Shown: positions 29,003 through 37,154, numbered from the stretch's first letter. The stretch is 41,675 bases of DNA from Nitrosomonas sp. (GCA_021774055.1 JAJFJL010000212.1:1-41675), one strand, 5' to 3'. A program made the numbers and translations. The notes: a model not told the origin generated them from the letters alone.

Positions 29003-31081
29003 ATGACTACAATTGAACTCAACAAACCCGAACTTTATATTAACCGCGAACTAAGCTTACTTGAATTCAACCGGCGTGTTATCGAGCAAGCTAAAGATGA
29101 AAAATTACCATTACTAGAACGACTACGCTTTCTCTGTATCGCCAGCACTAATCTTGATGAATTTTTTGAAGTACGTGTTGCAGGATTAAAACATCAAGTT
29201 AAATACGGCTCTAAACAGACTGGGCCAGACAATCTATCTCCAACCGAGGTATTACTACAAGTTAATGAAACAGCACACCAATTTGTAGAAGATCAATACA
29301 AAGTATTAAATGACCTGATAATTCCAGCTTTAAATAAAAATAAAATACGATTACTGCGTCGTAATCAATGGAAACCAAAACTAGTTCGTTGGATACGCCG
29401 CTACTTTAATAGCGAAGTATTACCGGTACTTAGTCCAATTGGGCTAGATCCAGCGCACCCATTCCCACGAGTTTTAAATAAAAATTTATATTTTATTATC
29501 TCTCTAGAAGGTAAAGATGCTTTTGGTCGTGATTCACGCTTAGCTATTGTACAAGCGCCACGCTCATTACCAAGAATTATCCAAGTATTTTCTGAAGACA
29601 GTCCTGGGCATCATGATTTTGTCATGCTTTCATCAATTATTCATGCGCATGTTGGCGATTTATTTCCAGGCATGAGTGCAACCGGCTGTTATCAATTCAA
29701 GGTTACACGCGACAGTGAGCTATTTGTCGATGACGAAGAAATTGACGACCTATTACGCGCATTAGAGGGCGAACTACCCTCACGTCGATTCAGTGATGCA
29801 GTGCGCCTGGAAGTTGCGGAAAACTGCCCAACTGAATTAAGCACTTTTCTGTTAAATAAATTTTACCTACAAAACGACGATCTTTACCAAGTATCAGGAC
29901 CAGTAAACCTTAGTCGATTATTGACCATCTGTGACTTGGTAGATAGGCCTAAATTAAAATTCACCGGCTTTACACCTGGAATTCCTAACCGTATAACTAA
30001 TAGCACAAATATTTTTGATACCCTTGGTAATGGCGATATATTGCTACACCATCCATTTCAATCTTTTGCTCCTATCATTGACTTTCTACGCCAAGCAGCT
30101 GCTGATCCACACGTCTTATCAATAAAACAAACCTTATACCGTACCGGCACTGGATCAGCAATCGTTGAAGTACTAAAAAATGCAGCACATGCAGGCAAGG
30201 AAGTCACCGTAGTTATTGAACTACGTGCAAGATTTGATGAACAAGCTAACATTGAGTTAGCCAGCGAACTACAAGAAGCTGGCGCGCACGTTGTTTATGG
30301 CGTCGTCGGCTATAAAACTCACGCTAAAATGATCTTGGTTGTAAGAAGAGAAGGCAGATCTTTGCGTCGATATGTCCATCTAGGAACAGGCAATTATCAT
30401 GCCCGAACTGCGCGTCTATATACCGATTACGGTTTACTTACCTGTGACCGAGCTGTTGGTGAAGATGTCAACAAACTTTTTCATCAAATGACAGGCTTAG
30501 GACGAGCAGGTAGATTAAAAAAATTACTACAATCTCCTTTCACTTTACACAAAGGAATACTGGCATATATAGACGATGAAATAAACGCCGCCAACAAAGG
30601 AAATAAAGCTAGGATTATTGCCAAGATGAATGCACTAGTTGATCCTGAAATTATTATCGCTTTATACAAAGCCTCGCAAGCTGGCGTCAAAATAGATTTA
30701 ATTATTAGAGGTGTTTGTTGCTTACGCCCAGGGGTTAAAGGTGTTTCTGAAAATATTAGCGTACGCTCAATAATCGGACGTTTTCTGGAACATACTCGTA
30801 TTTTTTATTTTTATCATGGAGCAGAAGAACTAGTCTTCTGCTCCAGTGCCGACTGGATGACAAGAAACTTACATCACCGGGTAGAAGCTTGTTTTCCTAT
30901 TGAAGAAAAACGTACCAGTGACTCAGTAATAAAATACGGGTTACTAAGCTATCTTTCTGACAATACACAGGCATGGATATTACAAAGTGATGGTTCGTAT
31001 CAACACACCAAAGTGGGCACACATAAACCACGTTCGGCACAACAACTCAACCTGGAGTACTATTGTGATCAAGCGCATTAG
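29003..31081 (+). CDS. ppk1: Polyphosphate kinase PPK1
   Basis: This 692-residue protein reversibly polymerises ATP gamma-phosphate into polyphosphate. The N domain starts YINRELSLLEFNRRV (12-26) with RLRFLCIASTNLDEFFEVRV. The catalytic phospholipase-D-like half has HHPFQSF (349-355), IELRARFDEQANIELA, the autophosphorylated His440 in VGYKTHAKMILVVRR, HLGTGNYHARTARLYTDYG and a second histidine in EHTRIFYF, with IIRGVCCLRPG before it. It is complete (E. coli 688). It converges on ppx and the last 35 bases of the two genes overlap. Confidence 0.97.
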   Translation: MTTIELNKPELYINRELSLLEFNRRVIEQAKDEKLPLLERLRFLCIASTNLDEFFEVRVAGLKHQVKYGSKQTGPDNLSPTEVLLQVNETAHQFVEDQYKVLNDLIIPALNKNKIRLLRRNQWKPKLVRWIRRYFNSEVLPVLSPIGLDPAHPFPRVLNKNLYFIISLEGKDAFGRDSRLAIVQAPRSLPRIIQVFSEDSPGHHDFVMLSSIIHAHVGDLFPGMSATGCYQFKVTRDSELFVDDEEIDDLLRALEGELPSRRFSDAVRLEVAENCPTELSTFLLNKFYLQNDDLYQVSGPVNLSRLLTICDLVDRPKLKFTGFTPGIPNRITNSTNIFDTLGNGDILLHHPFQSFAPIIDFLRQAAADPHVLSIKQTLYRTGTGSAIVEVLKNAAHAGKEVTVVIELRARFDEQANIELASELQEAGAHVVYGVVGYKTHAKMILVVRREGRSLRRYVHLGTGNYHARTARLYTDYGLLTCDRAVGEDVNKLFHQMTGLGRAGRLKKLLQSPFTLHKGILAYIDDEINAANKGNKARIIAKMNALVDPEIIIALYKASQAGVKIDLIIRGVCCLRPGVKGVSENISVRSIIGRFLEHTRIFYFYHGAEELVFCSSADWMTRNLHHRVEACFPIEEKRTSDSVIKYGLLSYLSDNTQAWILQSDGSYQHTKVGTHKPRSAQQLNLEYYCDQAH

Positions 31082-32585
31082 GCAACACATTCTGAAATGT
31101 TAATTCAATATCTGCCGCTTGCAAATAATCTTTTTCAGTTTCTAAATCAGCCAAGGTTAACGGATGACTATCTAACCAACCAGCAGGGAAGGTTAGATTA
31201 ATTTTATTATCATTACCCTGCACATGTATTTTAGGCAACATATTGTAAGAACGACTTCTATGGATAACAACTGCAAGTCTTAACAAAATAGCCAGCCTAA
31301 GAACAGGAATTTTAATAGTTCTAGTAATTAACTCAAATTCTTCTAAAGGAAACTTACGCCGATGACTACGCACCAATGTCGCTATATTTATCTGCTCCTG
31401 CCTAGAGAAACCTATTAGATCAGCATGGGCAATTAAATAAGCACCATGCCGGTGATACTGTGTATGGGCTATCGACAAACCAATTTCATGAGTTAAAGCA
31501 CCCCATTGCAATAGATCTAAATATTCCTTCTTATCTAACCCCCAGCCGATTCTAACTTGTTGAAAAAATACCCTAGCTGTTGCTTTTACTCTTTTTGCCT
31601 GCTCTAAATCAACACCATACCGCTGTACCACATCTGTTATCGCTTTATCTCTAGCGTCTTCATTATGAGAGCGGCCAATCGAGTCATGCAACAAACCTTC
31701 CCGCAAAGCACCTTCAGAGACATTAATACTAGTTAAATTCAAAGCTTCAAAAATGCCACATAATACCGCCACACCACCCACAAAAACAGGTTTACGACGT
31801 TCAGATAAACCTGCCAATTTAATTGACGAACTATCATCAATTGCAAGCAACTCATTCTTTAACCTATTAAGTGCAGCAGCTGTAATACCTGTTTGACACC
31901 AACCCTGAGCCTGCACAACATCACGTATCGAAATAATAGTACCAGAAGACCCTAAGGCATAACCCCAAGCTATATTTTTATAACTTGCTTCAATTAGCTC
32001 CATCTCCTGTCTTGCAAACAATATTGCCTTACTCATTCTTTTAGCTTTTATTTTGCCGTCATGAAAGAAACGTTGAGCCATGTTTACACAACCCATATAA
32101 AGACTTTCTGCGCAATAAACATCAAAACCACGGCCAATAATCAACTCAGTACTACCACCACCGATATCAATTACCAAACGTTTATTCGTATCATCATATA
32201 ATGTGTGGGCAACCCCAAGATAAATCAGTCTAGCTTCTTCTCGTCCGGCAATTATTTCTATTGGATGGCCCAAAGCAGCATGTGCATTAGACAAAAAAGA
32301 TCGACCGTTTCTAGCCTGGCGCAAAGTATTAGTTCCAACAGCTCGTATATTTACCTGAGGGATATCATGAATACGTTGACCAAATCGTTGCAAACAATTA
32401 AGTGCACGCAACATTGATTCTTCAGATAATTCCTGGTTATCATTAAGCCCTGAAGCCAAACGAACCATTTCTTTAATTCGATCAACAATCTGTAAACGGC
32501 CGTCAACAAAGTTTGCGACAATCATATGAAAACTATTTGAGCCTAAGTCTACCGCAGCATAATATGATTCAAGATTTTGTTCCAT
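31047..32585 (-). CDS. ppx: Exopolyphosphatase, Ppx/GppA family
   Basis: The protein has 512 residues from the ATG at 32585, which gives the family N terminus MEQNLESYYAAVDLGSNSFHMIV. The upstream in-frame start at 32660 would add 25 unconserved residues and run into the sixA gene. Ppx releases terminal phosphate from polyphosphate. Motifs are DLGSNSFHM, AVGTNTLRQARNG, IEIIAGREEARLIYLGV, VIDIGGGSTELIIG, GSSGTII, NVSEGALREGLL and the C-terminal HD-like domain with ALTHEIGLSIAHTQYHRHGAYLI. Its partner ppk1 converges on it with a 35-base coding overlap, so the pair may interfere with each other through antisense transcription. GppA activity (pppGpp) cannot be excluded. Confidence 0.93.
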   Translation of the reverse strand: MEQNLESYYAAVDLGSNSFHMIVANFVDGRLQIVDRIKEMVRLASGLNDNQELSEESMLRALNCLQRFGQRIHDIPQVNIRAVGTNTLRQARNGRSFLSNAHAALGHPIEIIAGREEARLIYLGVAHTLYDDTNKRLVIDIGGGSTELIIGRGFDVYCAESLYMGCVNMAQRFFHDGKIKAKRMSKAILFARQEMELIEASYKNIAWGYALGSSGTIISIRDVVQAQGWCQTGITAAALNRLKNELLAIDDSSSIKLAGLSERRKPVFVGGVAVLCGIFEALNLTSINVSEGALREGLLHDSIGRSHNEDARDKAITDVVQRYGVDLEQAKRVKATARVFFQQVRIGWGLDKKEYLDLLQWGALTHEIGLSIAHTQYHRHGAYLIAHADLIGFSRQEQINIATLVRSHRRKFPLEEFELITRTIKIPVLRLAILLRLAVVIHRSRSYNMLPKIHVQGNDNKINLTFPAGWLDSHPLTLADLETEKDYLQAADIELTFQNVLPNALDHNSTPG

Positions 32586-32614
32586 AACGATACTAATATA
32601 AATAGTTAAATAAC

Positions 32615-32621
32615 AAGGTGA
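32615..32621 (+). promoter_or_regulatory. Shine-Dalgarno that supports the TTG start of sixA
   Basis: AAGGTGA lies 6 bases before the TTG at 32628. It is the only good site near the conserved N terminus, since the next ATG falls inside the catalytic MRHAKSDW motif. Confidence 0.7.
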
Positions 32622-32627
32622 CAAAAA

Positions 32628-33143
32628 TTGCAAAATAATAAACTTATCATAATGCGTCACGCCAAATCAGATTGGTCCAGCGAATATGAGTCAGACTTTG
32701 AGCGCCCTCTTGCAGCACGCGGAATAAAAGCAACAAAACTAATGGCAAGCTGGCTGAAAAAAAACCAAGCTATTCCTGATAAAATAATTTGCTCCCCAGC
32801 ATTACGCACCAAACAAACTTGTCAACTAATACTAAACAAGCTTGATCTTGCTATAGACAACATCTACTGGGAAAATAAAATTTATAACGCTTCACTAGAT
32901 GACCTACTTTCAGTCATCAAACAACACAACAACAATACACATGTTTTATTAATAATTGGCCATAACCCAGGTTTGGATCAACTACTTGTTCATTTATCAA
33001 AAGAATCACCTTACGTAAACGCCTCTGATAAATTATTAACAACAGCCGCACTAGCAATACTTGACTATGGACACCAAAAAATATCAACAAAACCACGCCA
33101 AGCAAATTTAGAAAGCTTAATTCGGCCCAAAGAGCTGTTTTAA
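32628..33143 (+). CDS. sixA: SixA-type phosphohistidine phosphatase (histidine phosphatase family)
   Basis: This 171-residue protein starts at a TTG with a strong Shine-Dalgarno. The catalytic RH motif is LIIMRHAKSDWSSEYESDF (6-24, nucleophile His11), followed by ERPLAARGIKATKLMASWL, CSPALRTKQT and the second histidine block LLIIGHNPGLDQLL. The family hydrolyses phosphohistidine; E. coli SixA acts on the nitrogen phosphotransferase system and HPt domains. It is divergent from ppx with only 42 bases between starts, so the promoters must overlap or lie within coding sequence. ppk, ppx and sixA occur together in several betaproteobacteria. Confidence 0.85.
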   Translation: MQNNKLIIMRHAKSDWSSEYESDFERPLAARGIKATKLMASWLKKNQAIPDKIICSPALRTKQTCQLILNKLDLAIDNIYWENKIYNASLDDLLSVIKQHNNNTHVLLIIGHNPGLDQLLVHLSKESPYVNASDKLLTTAALAILDYGHQKISTKPRQANLESLIRPKELF

Positions 33144-33216
33144 TTAAAGTACGAAGAGGCTCTCAAGATGAGCATAAGTCTTGCGCTAATTACCCAAGTT
33201 TTTCATATCTATTGTA

Positions 33217-33377
33217 CCTATATACTGCAAGTTATCGCACACATACTGCACAACAGATTGTTCCATATAGCAAACTTTATTCTTTGGGAATATAAATAAG
33301 TATTCCACGCAGAATAAAATTCACTCCATAAAAAAATCTATTGCGAAGTATATGCAAGATAACCTACAAAATCTAGG
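33217..33377 (+). repeat. Family B palindromic MITE-like element, copy B3 (161 bp, long form)
   Basis: The ends are CCTATATACTGCAAGTTATC and GATAACCTACAAAATCTAGG, with a perfect 5-bp duplication TTGTA (33212-33216 and 33378-33382). The interior holds an extra palindrome, CTTTATTCTTTGGGAATA with TATTCCACGCAGAATAAA, that the 81-bp copies lack. It is the same length as B4 but in the opposite orientation. It fills most of the 33144-33438 gap and ends 61 nt before the next start codon; the rest of that gap holds nothing seen. Confidence 0.87.
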
Positions 33378-33438
33378 TTGTATATAAAACTGACAGGCCT
33401 ATATAATACAGTTTTCACCTACGCACAAGGAATCTTAT

Positions 33439-33816
33439 ATGGCCAAACTAACTGAGCTAGTAGGAATTGGACCAGCCATCTCTAATGCATTATTCGACAA
33501 CAATATTAAAACAGTTGAAGATCTTGCCGCAACTGACAAATCAGAGTTGATGAAAATACATAACTTTAGTGAAACACGAATAAACTCACTGCTTAACGCT
33601 GCAACCACTTATTTACAAAATGAAACCAGACTGAAATTAGCACATGAAACAGACGAGCATAGCAAAGACAAAAAAAACACAACCAACAAAACTACGGACC
33701 AGCCTAAAGAAAGCAATATAAAAGAGAAAAAGGGGAAAAAGGGGAAAAAGAAAGATAAACAAAAAAATAAGAAAAATGATAAGAAAAAAGATAAAAAAAA
33801 GAAGGGAAAGAAATAG
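33439..33816 (+). CDS. Helix-hairpin-helix protein with lysine-rich C-terminal tail
   Basis: This 125-residue protein has two distinct halves. Residues 1-62 form a helix-hairpin-helix domain (LTELVGIGPAISNALFDNNI, then TVEDLAATDKSELMKI and FSETRINSLLNAA), like the DNA-binding or protein-binding HhH of RNA polymerase alpha or ligases. Residues 75-125 are low-complexity, dominated by Lys with Asn, Asp and Gly (KGKKGKKKDKQKNKKNDKK). The DNA there contains a short tandem AAAAAGGGG. Together they suggest a small nucleoid-associated or RNA-binding protein with a histone H1-like tail; the function is inferred. A good AAGGA site precedes the ATG. It is monocistronic, between element B3 and a large inverted repeat. 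A spurious frame is unlikely because the HhH is well formed. Confidence 0.78.
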   Translation: MAKLTELVGIGPAISNALFDNNIKTVEDLAATDKSELMKIHNFSETRINSLLNAATTYLQNETRLKLAHETDEHSKDKKNTTNKTTDQPKESNIKEKKGKKGKKKDKQKNKKNDKKKDKKKKGKK

Positions 33817-33836
33817 TACCTAATATATATCTACAT

Positions 33837-33907
33837 AAGGAATCAGAGTCTTTATGAACACCTGGAATTATGGAACCACTGATGTGGTCTAATAATTCTG
33901 ATTCCTT
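33837..33907. terminator. Long nested inverted repeat between convergent genes
   Basis: The outer arms AAGGAATCAGA (33837-33847) and TCTGATTCCTT (33897-33907) are perfect over 11 bases. Inside is a second stem, ACCAC (33875-33879) with GTGGT (33884-33888), extended by ATTATGG and CTAATAAT pairing. It lies 20 bases after the HhH stop and 42 before the end of the convergent hydrolase gene, so a bidirectional terminator is likely. T-tracts are short. It could also be a single palindromic element; no second copy was noticed. Confidence 0.5.
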
Positions 33908-33949
33908 TGTTAACATCTTCTACCAAGATCATCAAAAAACTCTATAAAC

Positions 33950-34780
33950 TTAAATAATACCTAGGTTCTCATCCATAAACTGCTGCAACATGCTTACCCA
34001 ATCTTGCCGCAAAAAAACAAACCCCTCATTATGTCCCCCTTGTAAGGCTAGAAATTGTTTTTTCTGTGGAACAGCCTGATATAGATTCTGGCCATGTTCA
34101 AATGGCACAATTTCATCTTGTGGACTATGTGCAATCAATACTGGACAAGTAACCGATGATTGCAACAATTTGAGAGTATTGTAATTAAAGCGTGCTATCA
34201 GCCGTATGGGTAAAAAAGGATATATTTCTTCTGCTAAATCTGGCACAGAAGTAAAGGTGGATGCCAGCATTAAAGCTCCCGGGTTTTCTTGCGCTGCAAG
34301 CCAAGTTGCAACTGCACCCCCCAACGATTCACCAAACAAACCAATACTAGATGGAGCAAAACCTTTCACCTCAGTTAAGTATCGCCATGCATCCATTGCA
34401 TCTTGATAAGTACCAAGTTCAGAAGGGGTGCCACTACTTTGACCATAACCACGATAATCAAAAATAAATACGTTATAACCAAGCCGATTAAACATTGATA
34501 AGTAATCTAATCGATAAGAAATGTTACCAGCATTACCTTGAAAGAAAAGAATTGTTCCTTTTGCAGCAATCGCTGGTACAAACCAACCGTGTAGCGTTTG
34601 ATCGTCAGCAGTAACAATTTCTACCGACTCATAAACCAAACCAACCTGGTCAGGTGTAATTTTAATTTCTTGTACAGCTTGTGGGAAATAAATTAAGCGT
34701 GATTGTCCAAAGAACACCAACAAAACCAACAGCAGGTAAGAACAGATCAATACAACAGCCAAGTTAACCAGGCTATTCAT
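33950..34780 (-). CDS. Alpha/beta hydrolase (BEM46/ABHD13-like), membrane anchored
   Basis: This 276-residue protein has an N-terminal TM helix (about 4-24), then a complete alpha/beta-hydrolase fold. Oxyanion strand region ILFFQGNAGNISYRL (77-91), DYRGYGQSSGTPSE, nucleophile elbow GESLGG with Ser152, acid Asp222 in HSPQDEIVPF and His250 in GGHNEGF complete the triad. The family includes esterases and thioesterases of unknown substrate. Its start overlaps the hepT end by 8 bases, placing it as third gene of the MntA/HepT unit, with which it has no known link. The membrane anchor should leave the catalytic domain on the periplasmic or cytoplasmic face; which is not clear. Confidence 0.87.
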   Translation of the reverse strand: MNSLVNLAVVLICSYLLLVLLVFFGQSRLIYFPQAVQEIKITPDQVGLVYESVEIVTADDQTLHGWFVPAIAAKGTILFFQGNAGNISYRLDYLSMFNRLGYNVFIFDYRGYGQSSGTPSELGTYQDAMDAWRYLTEVKGFAPSSIGLFGESLGGAVATWLAAQENPGALMLASTFTSVPDLAEEIYPFLPIRLIARFNYNTLKLLQSSVTCPVLIAHSPQDEIVPFEHGQNLYQAVPQKKQFLALQGGHNEGFVFLRQDWVSMLQQFMDENLGII

Positions 34781-35204
34781 TTCTTGTCACCGCTGCATCA
34801 TGCAACAGAAGCACTTTAGAATAATGCAAAAACTCATCCAAATGATGCTCAATAATGGACACAACAATCACCATTTGCAGAGTTTGATAATCATGCACTG
34901 CAATATTACGAAAACCTACCATACGCTTTAATGCGCCAGCTAATTCTGTAGTTATCCAACCACTCTGCGCTAACAAGGTAAAAACATCCCGCGCACTTTG
35001 TGGTATACCTAATTTGTCGCGATGAATTAAATGCTGACCCATGTCTAATGAAGCTTCGCAAGCACGCTGAATATTAAGAATCGCTGCATCTTGTCGAGTA
35101 AAGTCAGTAGCAAAAGTAGCCTTGTCATAATTATATTCTTCTCTAGCACGTGCTATACAGCGCTCTATAGTTGCCGCCTTATTGATCAAAACATCATCGG
35201 CCAT
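34773..35204 (-). CDS. hepT: HepT-family toxin RNase (HEPN domain)
   Basis: The protein has 143 residues from the ATG at 35204; an in-frame GTG at 35210 sits too close to the AGGGAG ribosome site, so the ATG is preferred. It is an all-helical HEPN/DUF86 domain with the catalytic Rx4HxY motif intact (RNIAVHDY, Arg99 to Tyr106). In the studied Shewanella pair HepT is an RNase whose motif tyrosine is AMPylated by MntA, which neutralises it. Here hepT follows mntA with an 11-base overlap. Both partners look functional. Confidence 0.88.
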   Translation of the reverse strand: MADDVLINKAATIERCIARAREEYNYDKATFATDFTRQDAAILNIQRACEASLDMGQHLIHRDKLGIPQSARDVFTLLAQSGWITTELAGALKRMVGFRNIAVHDYQTLQMVIVVSIIEHHLDEFLHYSKVLLLHDAAVTRNE

Positions 35205-35592
35205 AGACACTCCCTTCTTGTTCTATATCAGCCAACAGGTCAGCTCGCAACCGATCTAATGATGTTTTTTCACTCAAGATAAAGCTTTCATAAATGACTG
35301 CTTGTGAATCATGTGCCCACAAACATTTACCAGTAGTAATAATTTGATATTGCAGCACAGTACTGGCGGCACGTAAATCTACTAAATCAATATCGCAATT
35401 CACCTTGTCTGCCAATTGTTGCGCCAAATTCCATAAAGCAATTGAATCGACAGATCCACTAACCAGTACAGCTAAATCTAAATCACTATGCCTCATTGCC
35501 GTACCTTGCACATGACTACCAAAAACATACACAGCTAATAAACCTGGCAAGTTTGCACGTAAAGCTGGCACTATCAAGTCAAAGTTAATCAC
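35194..35592 (-). CDS. mntA: MntA-family nucleotidyltransferase antitoxin
   Basis: This 132-residue minimal nucleotidyltransferase carries the signature GSx10DxD exactly: GSHVQGTAMRHSDLDL, with Gly25-Ser26, Asp37 and Asp39. A third acidic strand DIDLVDL follows at about 72-78, and the C-terminal helix YESFILSEKTSLDRLRADL is typical. In the type VII MntA/HepT system this enzyme AMPylates and inactivates HepT. It is first gene of a three-gene minus-strand unit with hepT and the hydrolase. The gap to the divergent gene (35593-35714) shows no distinct operator. Confidence 0.88.
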   Translation of the reverse strand: MINFDLIVPALRANLPGLLAVYVFGSHVQGTAMRHSDLDLAVLVSGSVDSIALWNLAQQLADKVNCDIDLVDLRAASTVLQYQIITTGKCLWAHDSQAVIYESFILSEKTSLDRLRADLLADIEQEGSVYGR

Positions 35593-35714
35593 TAAATATT
35601 AATTTTCTGCAAGTATTAACAAGCATCCTATTCATGATAAGATCCACTCTATGAAACAACAAGTTGCAAACTCTTTACAAAGAATAACAAATAATTCATG
35701 CCTTAGGACATTAT

Positions 35715-36239
35715 ATGAGAACTATCATTACATTATTCGCGATACTTTTTATCACTAACTTTGCACATGCTGATGATTTTGAGTTAACTGTGTACTTTGA
35801 CCTAAGTGCAGCAGAACAGCATGACATTATAAAATGTCCACCAGGTGGTGAAGAACTAAATACAGAATACCACTTAACAGTATTTAAAGATAAGCCAAGT
35901 TATACGCTATTAGGGAATTTAGATTTTGATAAGAATGTCGCCGGTGATATCAAGAAGAAACTACTATGTGACCAAGGGGAATTTACACTTAGAAAAACAA
36001 TTCATTCTGACAAAGACACTATTAATATATTTATTTACTTAGAAGAAATATATCTAATTAAAGATGAAATATTTAATATTGCCACTGTTAAATTATCCGC
36101 CAACGAAGATTACTTTATACAAAAAAAATACATCAATGAATCAGTTACATTTATTGTTAGAACAACAGAGTTAGAAAAGAACACCACCACCATAAAATAT
36201 GGAGATCTTATTTACCGCATTGAATTAAAGAGAAAATAA
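35715..36239 (+). CDS. Secreted hypothetical protein
   Basis: I do not recognise this 174-residue protein. It has a clear signal peptide (MRTIITLFAILFITNFAHA, cleavage after residue 19) and a mature part of about 155 residues rich in beta strands, with two cysteines (in IIKCPPGG and KLLCDQG) that could form one disulphide. There is no TM helix or lipobox. It is likely periplasmic or exported. It is lower in GC than its neighbours and has no partner gene; a lineage-specific or acquired gene is possible. AGGA lies just upstream of the ATG. Confidence 0.65.
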   Translation: MRTIITLFAILFITNFAHADDFELTVYFDLSAAEQHDIIKCPPGGEELNTEYHLTVFKDKPSYTLLGNLDFDKNVAGDIKKKLLCDQGEFTLRKTIHSDKDTINIFIYLEEIYLIKDEIFNIATVKLSANEDYFIQKKYINESVTFIVRTTELEKNTTTIKYGDLIYRIELKRK

Positions 36240-36265
36240 TTTTCTACTGTACAATAAATGAACTA

Positions 36266-36331
36266 CCACCTACTAAAGTAGGTGGGTTAGCGCATTCGGT
36301 GCTGATGACTAAAGTCATCATTCTCGCACCG
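36266..36331. repeat. Twin hairpins with TAAA loops, IS200/IS605-end-like
   Basis: The first hairpin is CCACCTAC-TAAA-GTAGGTGG (36266-36285, perfect). The second is GATGAC-TAAA-GTCATC (36304-36319, perfect), enclosed by CGGTGC (36297-36302) and GCACCG (36326-36331). Perfect stems with the same loop are characteristic of ends recognised by Y1 (HUH) transposases and of derived palindromic units. No transposase is adjacent. The first hairpin may also end transcription of the gene that stops at 36239. Confidence 0.6.
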
Positions 36332-36366
36332 TCATAAACGAGCATGAGTCAGAACATTAAAATAAA

Positions 36367-37128
36367 CTATGGTATCGTAACTGTGTGCGGCATACTTCCC
36401 AACTCTTTATCCGCATGTCGAATCACTGCTGCCAGTGAACTACGTGCAGCACGAATTTCTTTTCCCAAACGAATTAAAGTACTAATACTAACCTCGCGGC
36501 GAAATAGAATAGTTAATAATTGGATCAATTTAACACTACCTTCCGGCTGAATCGCTCCAAGTAATGCAGCGGGCGGTGAAAACTCAACCGGATCTGTAAT
36601 AGCACGAATTACAATAAATGGAATATCTGCCTTAGTGGCTACCTCAGCAATCGCATAACTTTCCATATCAACCGCACAAGCTCCTGTCGCAACACCTAGT
36701 TCTAGCTTTGCTTGCTCGGTACTCAATACCCCTGGGCTAGCTGTCAATGTACCACCAACTGTTGACAGATGGTCTGGCAATAATTTCTGCAAACGATTAA
36801 GCCAATTGAGTGCTACCGGATAAACTGGCAGCTCTTCTTCATCAGGAGGTGTGATTTTCCCTGAATGAATTAACTCTGGCAATACCAAAGTCCCAGGGCG
36901 TAAATTTGGATCTAATCCACCAGCCACACCAAAGCTTACCAAGGCAGTAACTCCGCGCTCAATTAGATCTGTTGCAGTTAAACGTGCAGCACTATCGCCC
37001 ATTCCACTCAATATAATCACTGAACCATTTGACAAACGTATCATACGTCTGTAGGGCAAACGAAATGAACTAACACAACTAGCCTCAACTCGTAACGCGG
37101 TGATAATTCCTATAACATCATCATCCAT
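36367..37128 (-). CDS. hpnG: Nucleoside phosphorylase family protein, probable hopanoid-associated HpnG
   Basis: This 253-residue protein is of the phosphorylase superfamily (PNP/UDP). It begins IGIITALRVEASCV, contains GMGDSAARLTATDLIERGVTALVSFGVAGGLDP (seen in parts, about 42-73), RPGTLVLPELI and the substrate motif GACAVDMESYAIAEVA with IPFIVIRAITDP. The SFGVAGGLDP-RPGTLV and AVDMESYA-AITDP blocks and the C-terminal PPAAL...GS follow the hopanoid-associated phosphorylase pattern. That enzyme removes adenine from adenosylhopane to give ribosylhopane. No other hpn gene is nearby, so a different nucleosidase role (for example MTA/SAH) cannot be excluded. Element A3 begins 26 nt upstream of its start. 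Confidence 0.68.
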   Translation of the reverse strand: MDDDVIGIITALRVEASCVSSFRLPYRRMIRLSNGSVIILSGMGDSAARLTATDLIERGVTALVSFGVAGGLDPNLRPGTLVLPELIHSGKITPPDEEELPVYPVALNWLNRLQKLLPDHLSTVGGTLTASPGVLSTEQAKLELGVATGACAVDMESYAIAEVATKADIPFIVIRAITDPVEFSPPAALLGAIQPEGSVKLIQLLTILFRREVSISTLIRLGKEIRAARSSLAAVIRHADKELGSMPHTVTIP

Positions 37129-37154
37129 ATATATTTTCTACCATTATCTAGTTA

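Noticed and set aside
33660-33816. Lysine-rich tail as a sequencing or frame artefact of A-rich DNA
   Set aside because: The frame continues from a well-formed HhH domain and includes Asp, Asn, Gln and Gly codons in a protein-like mix; the complementary frame gives no plausible protein.
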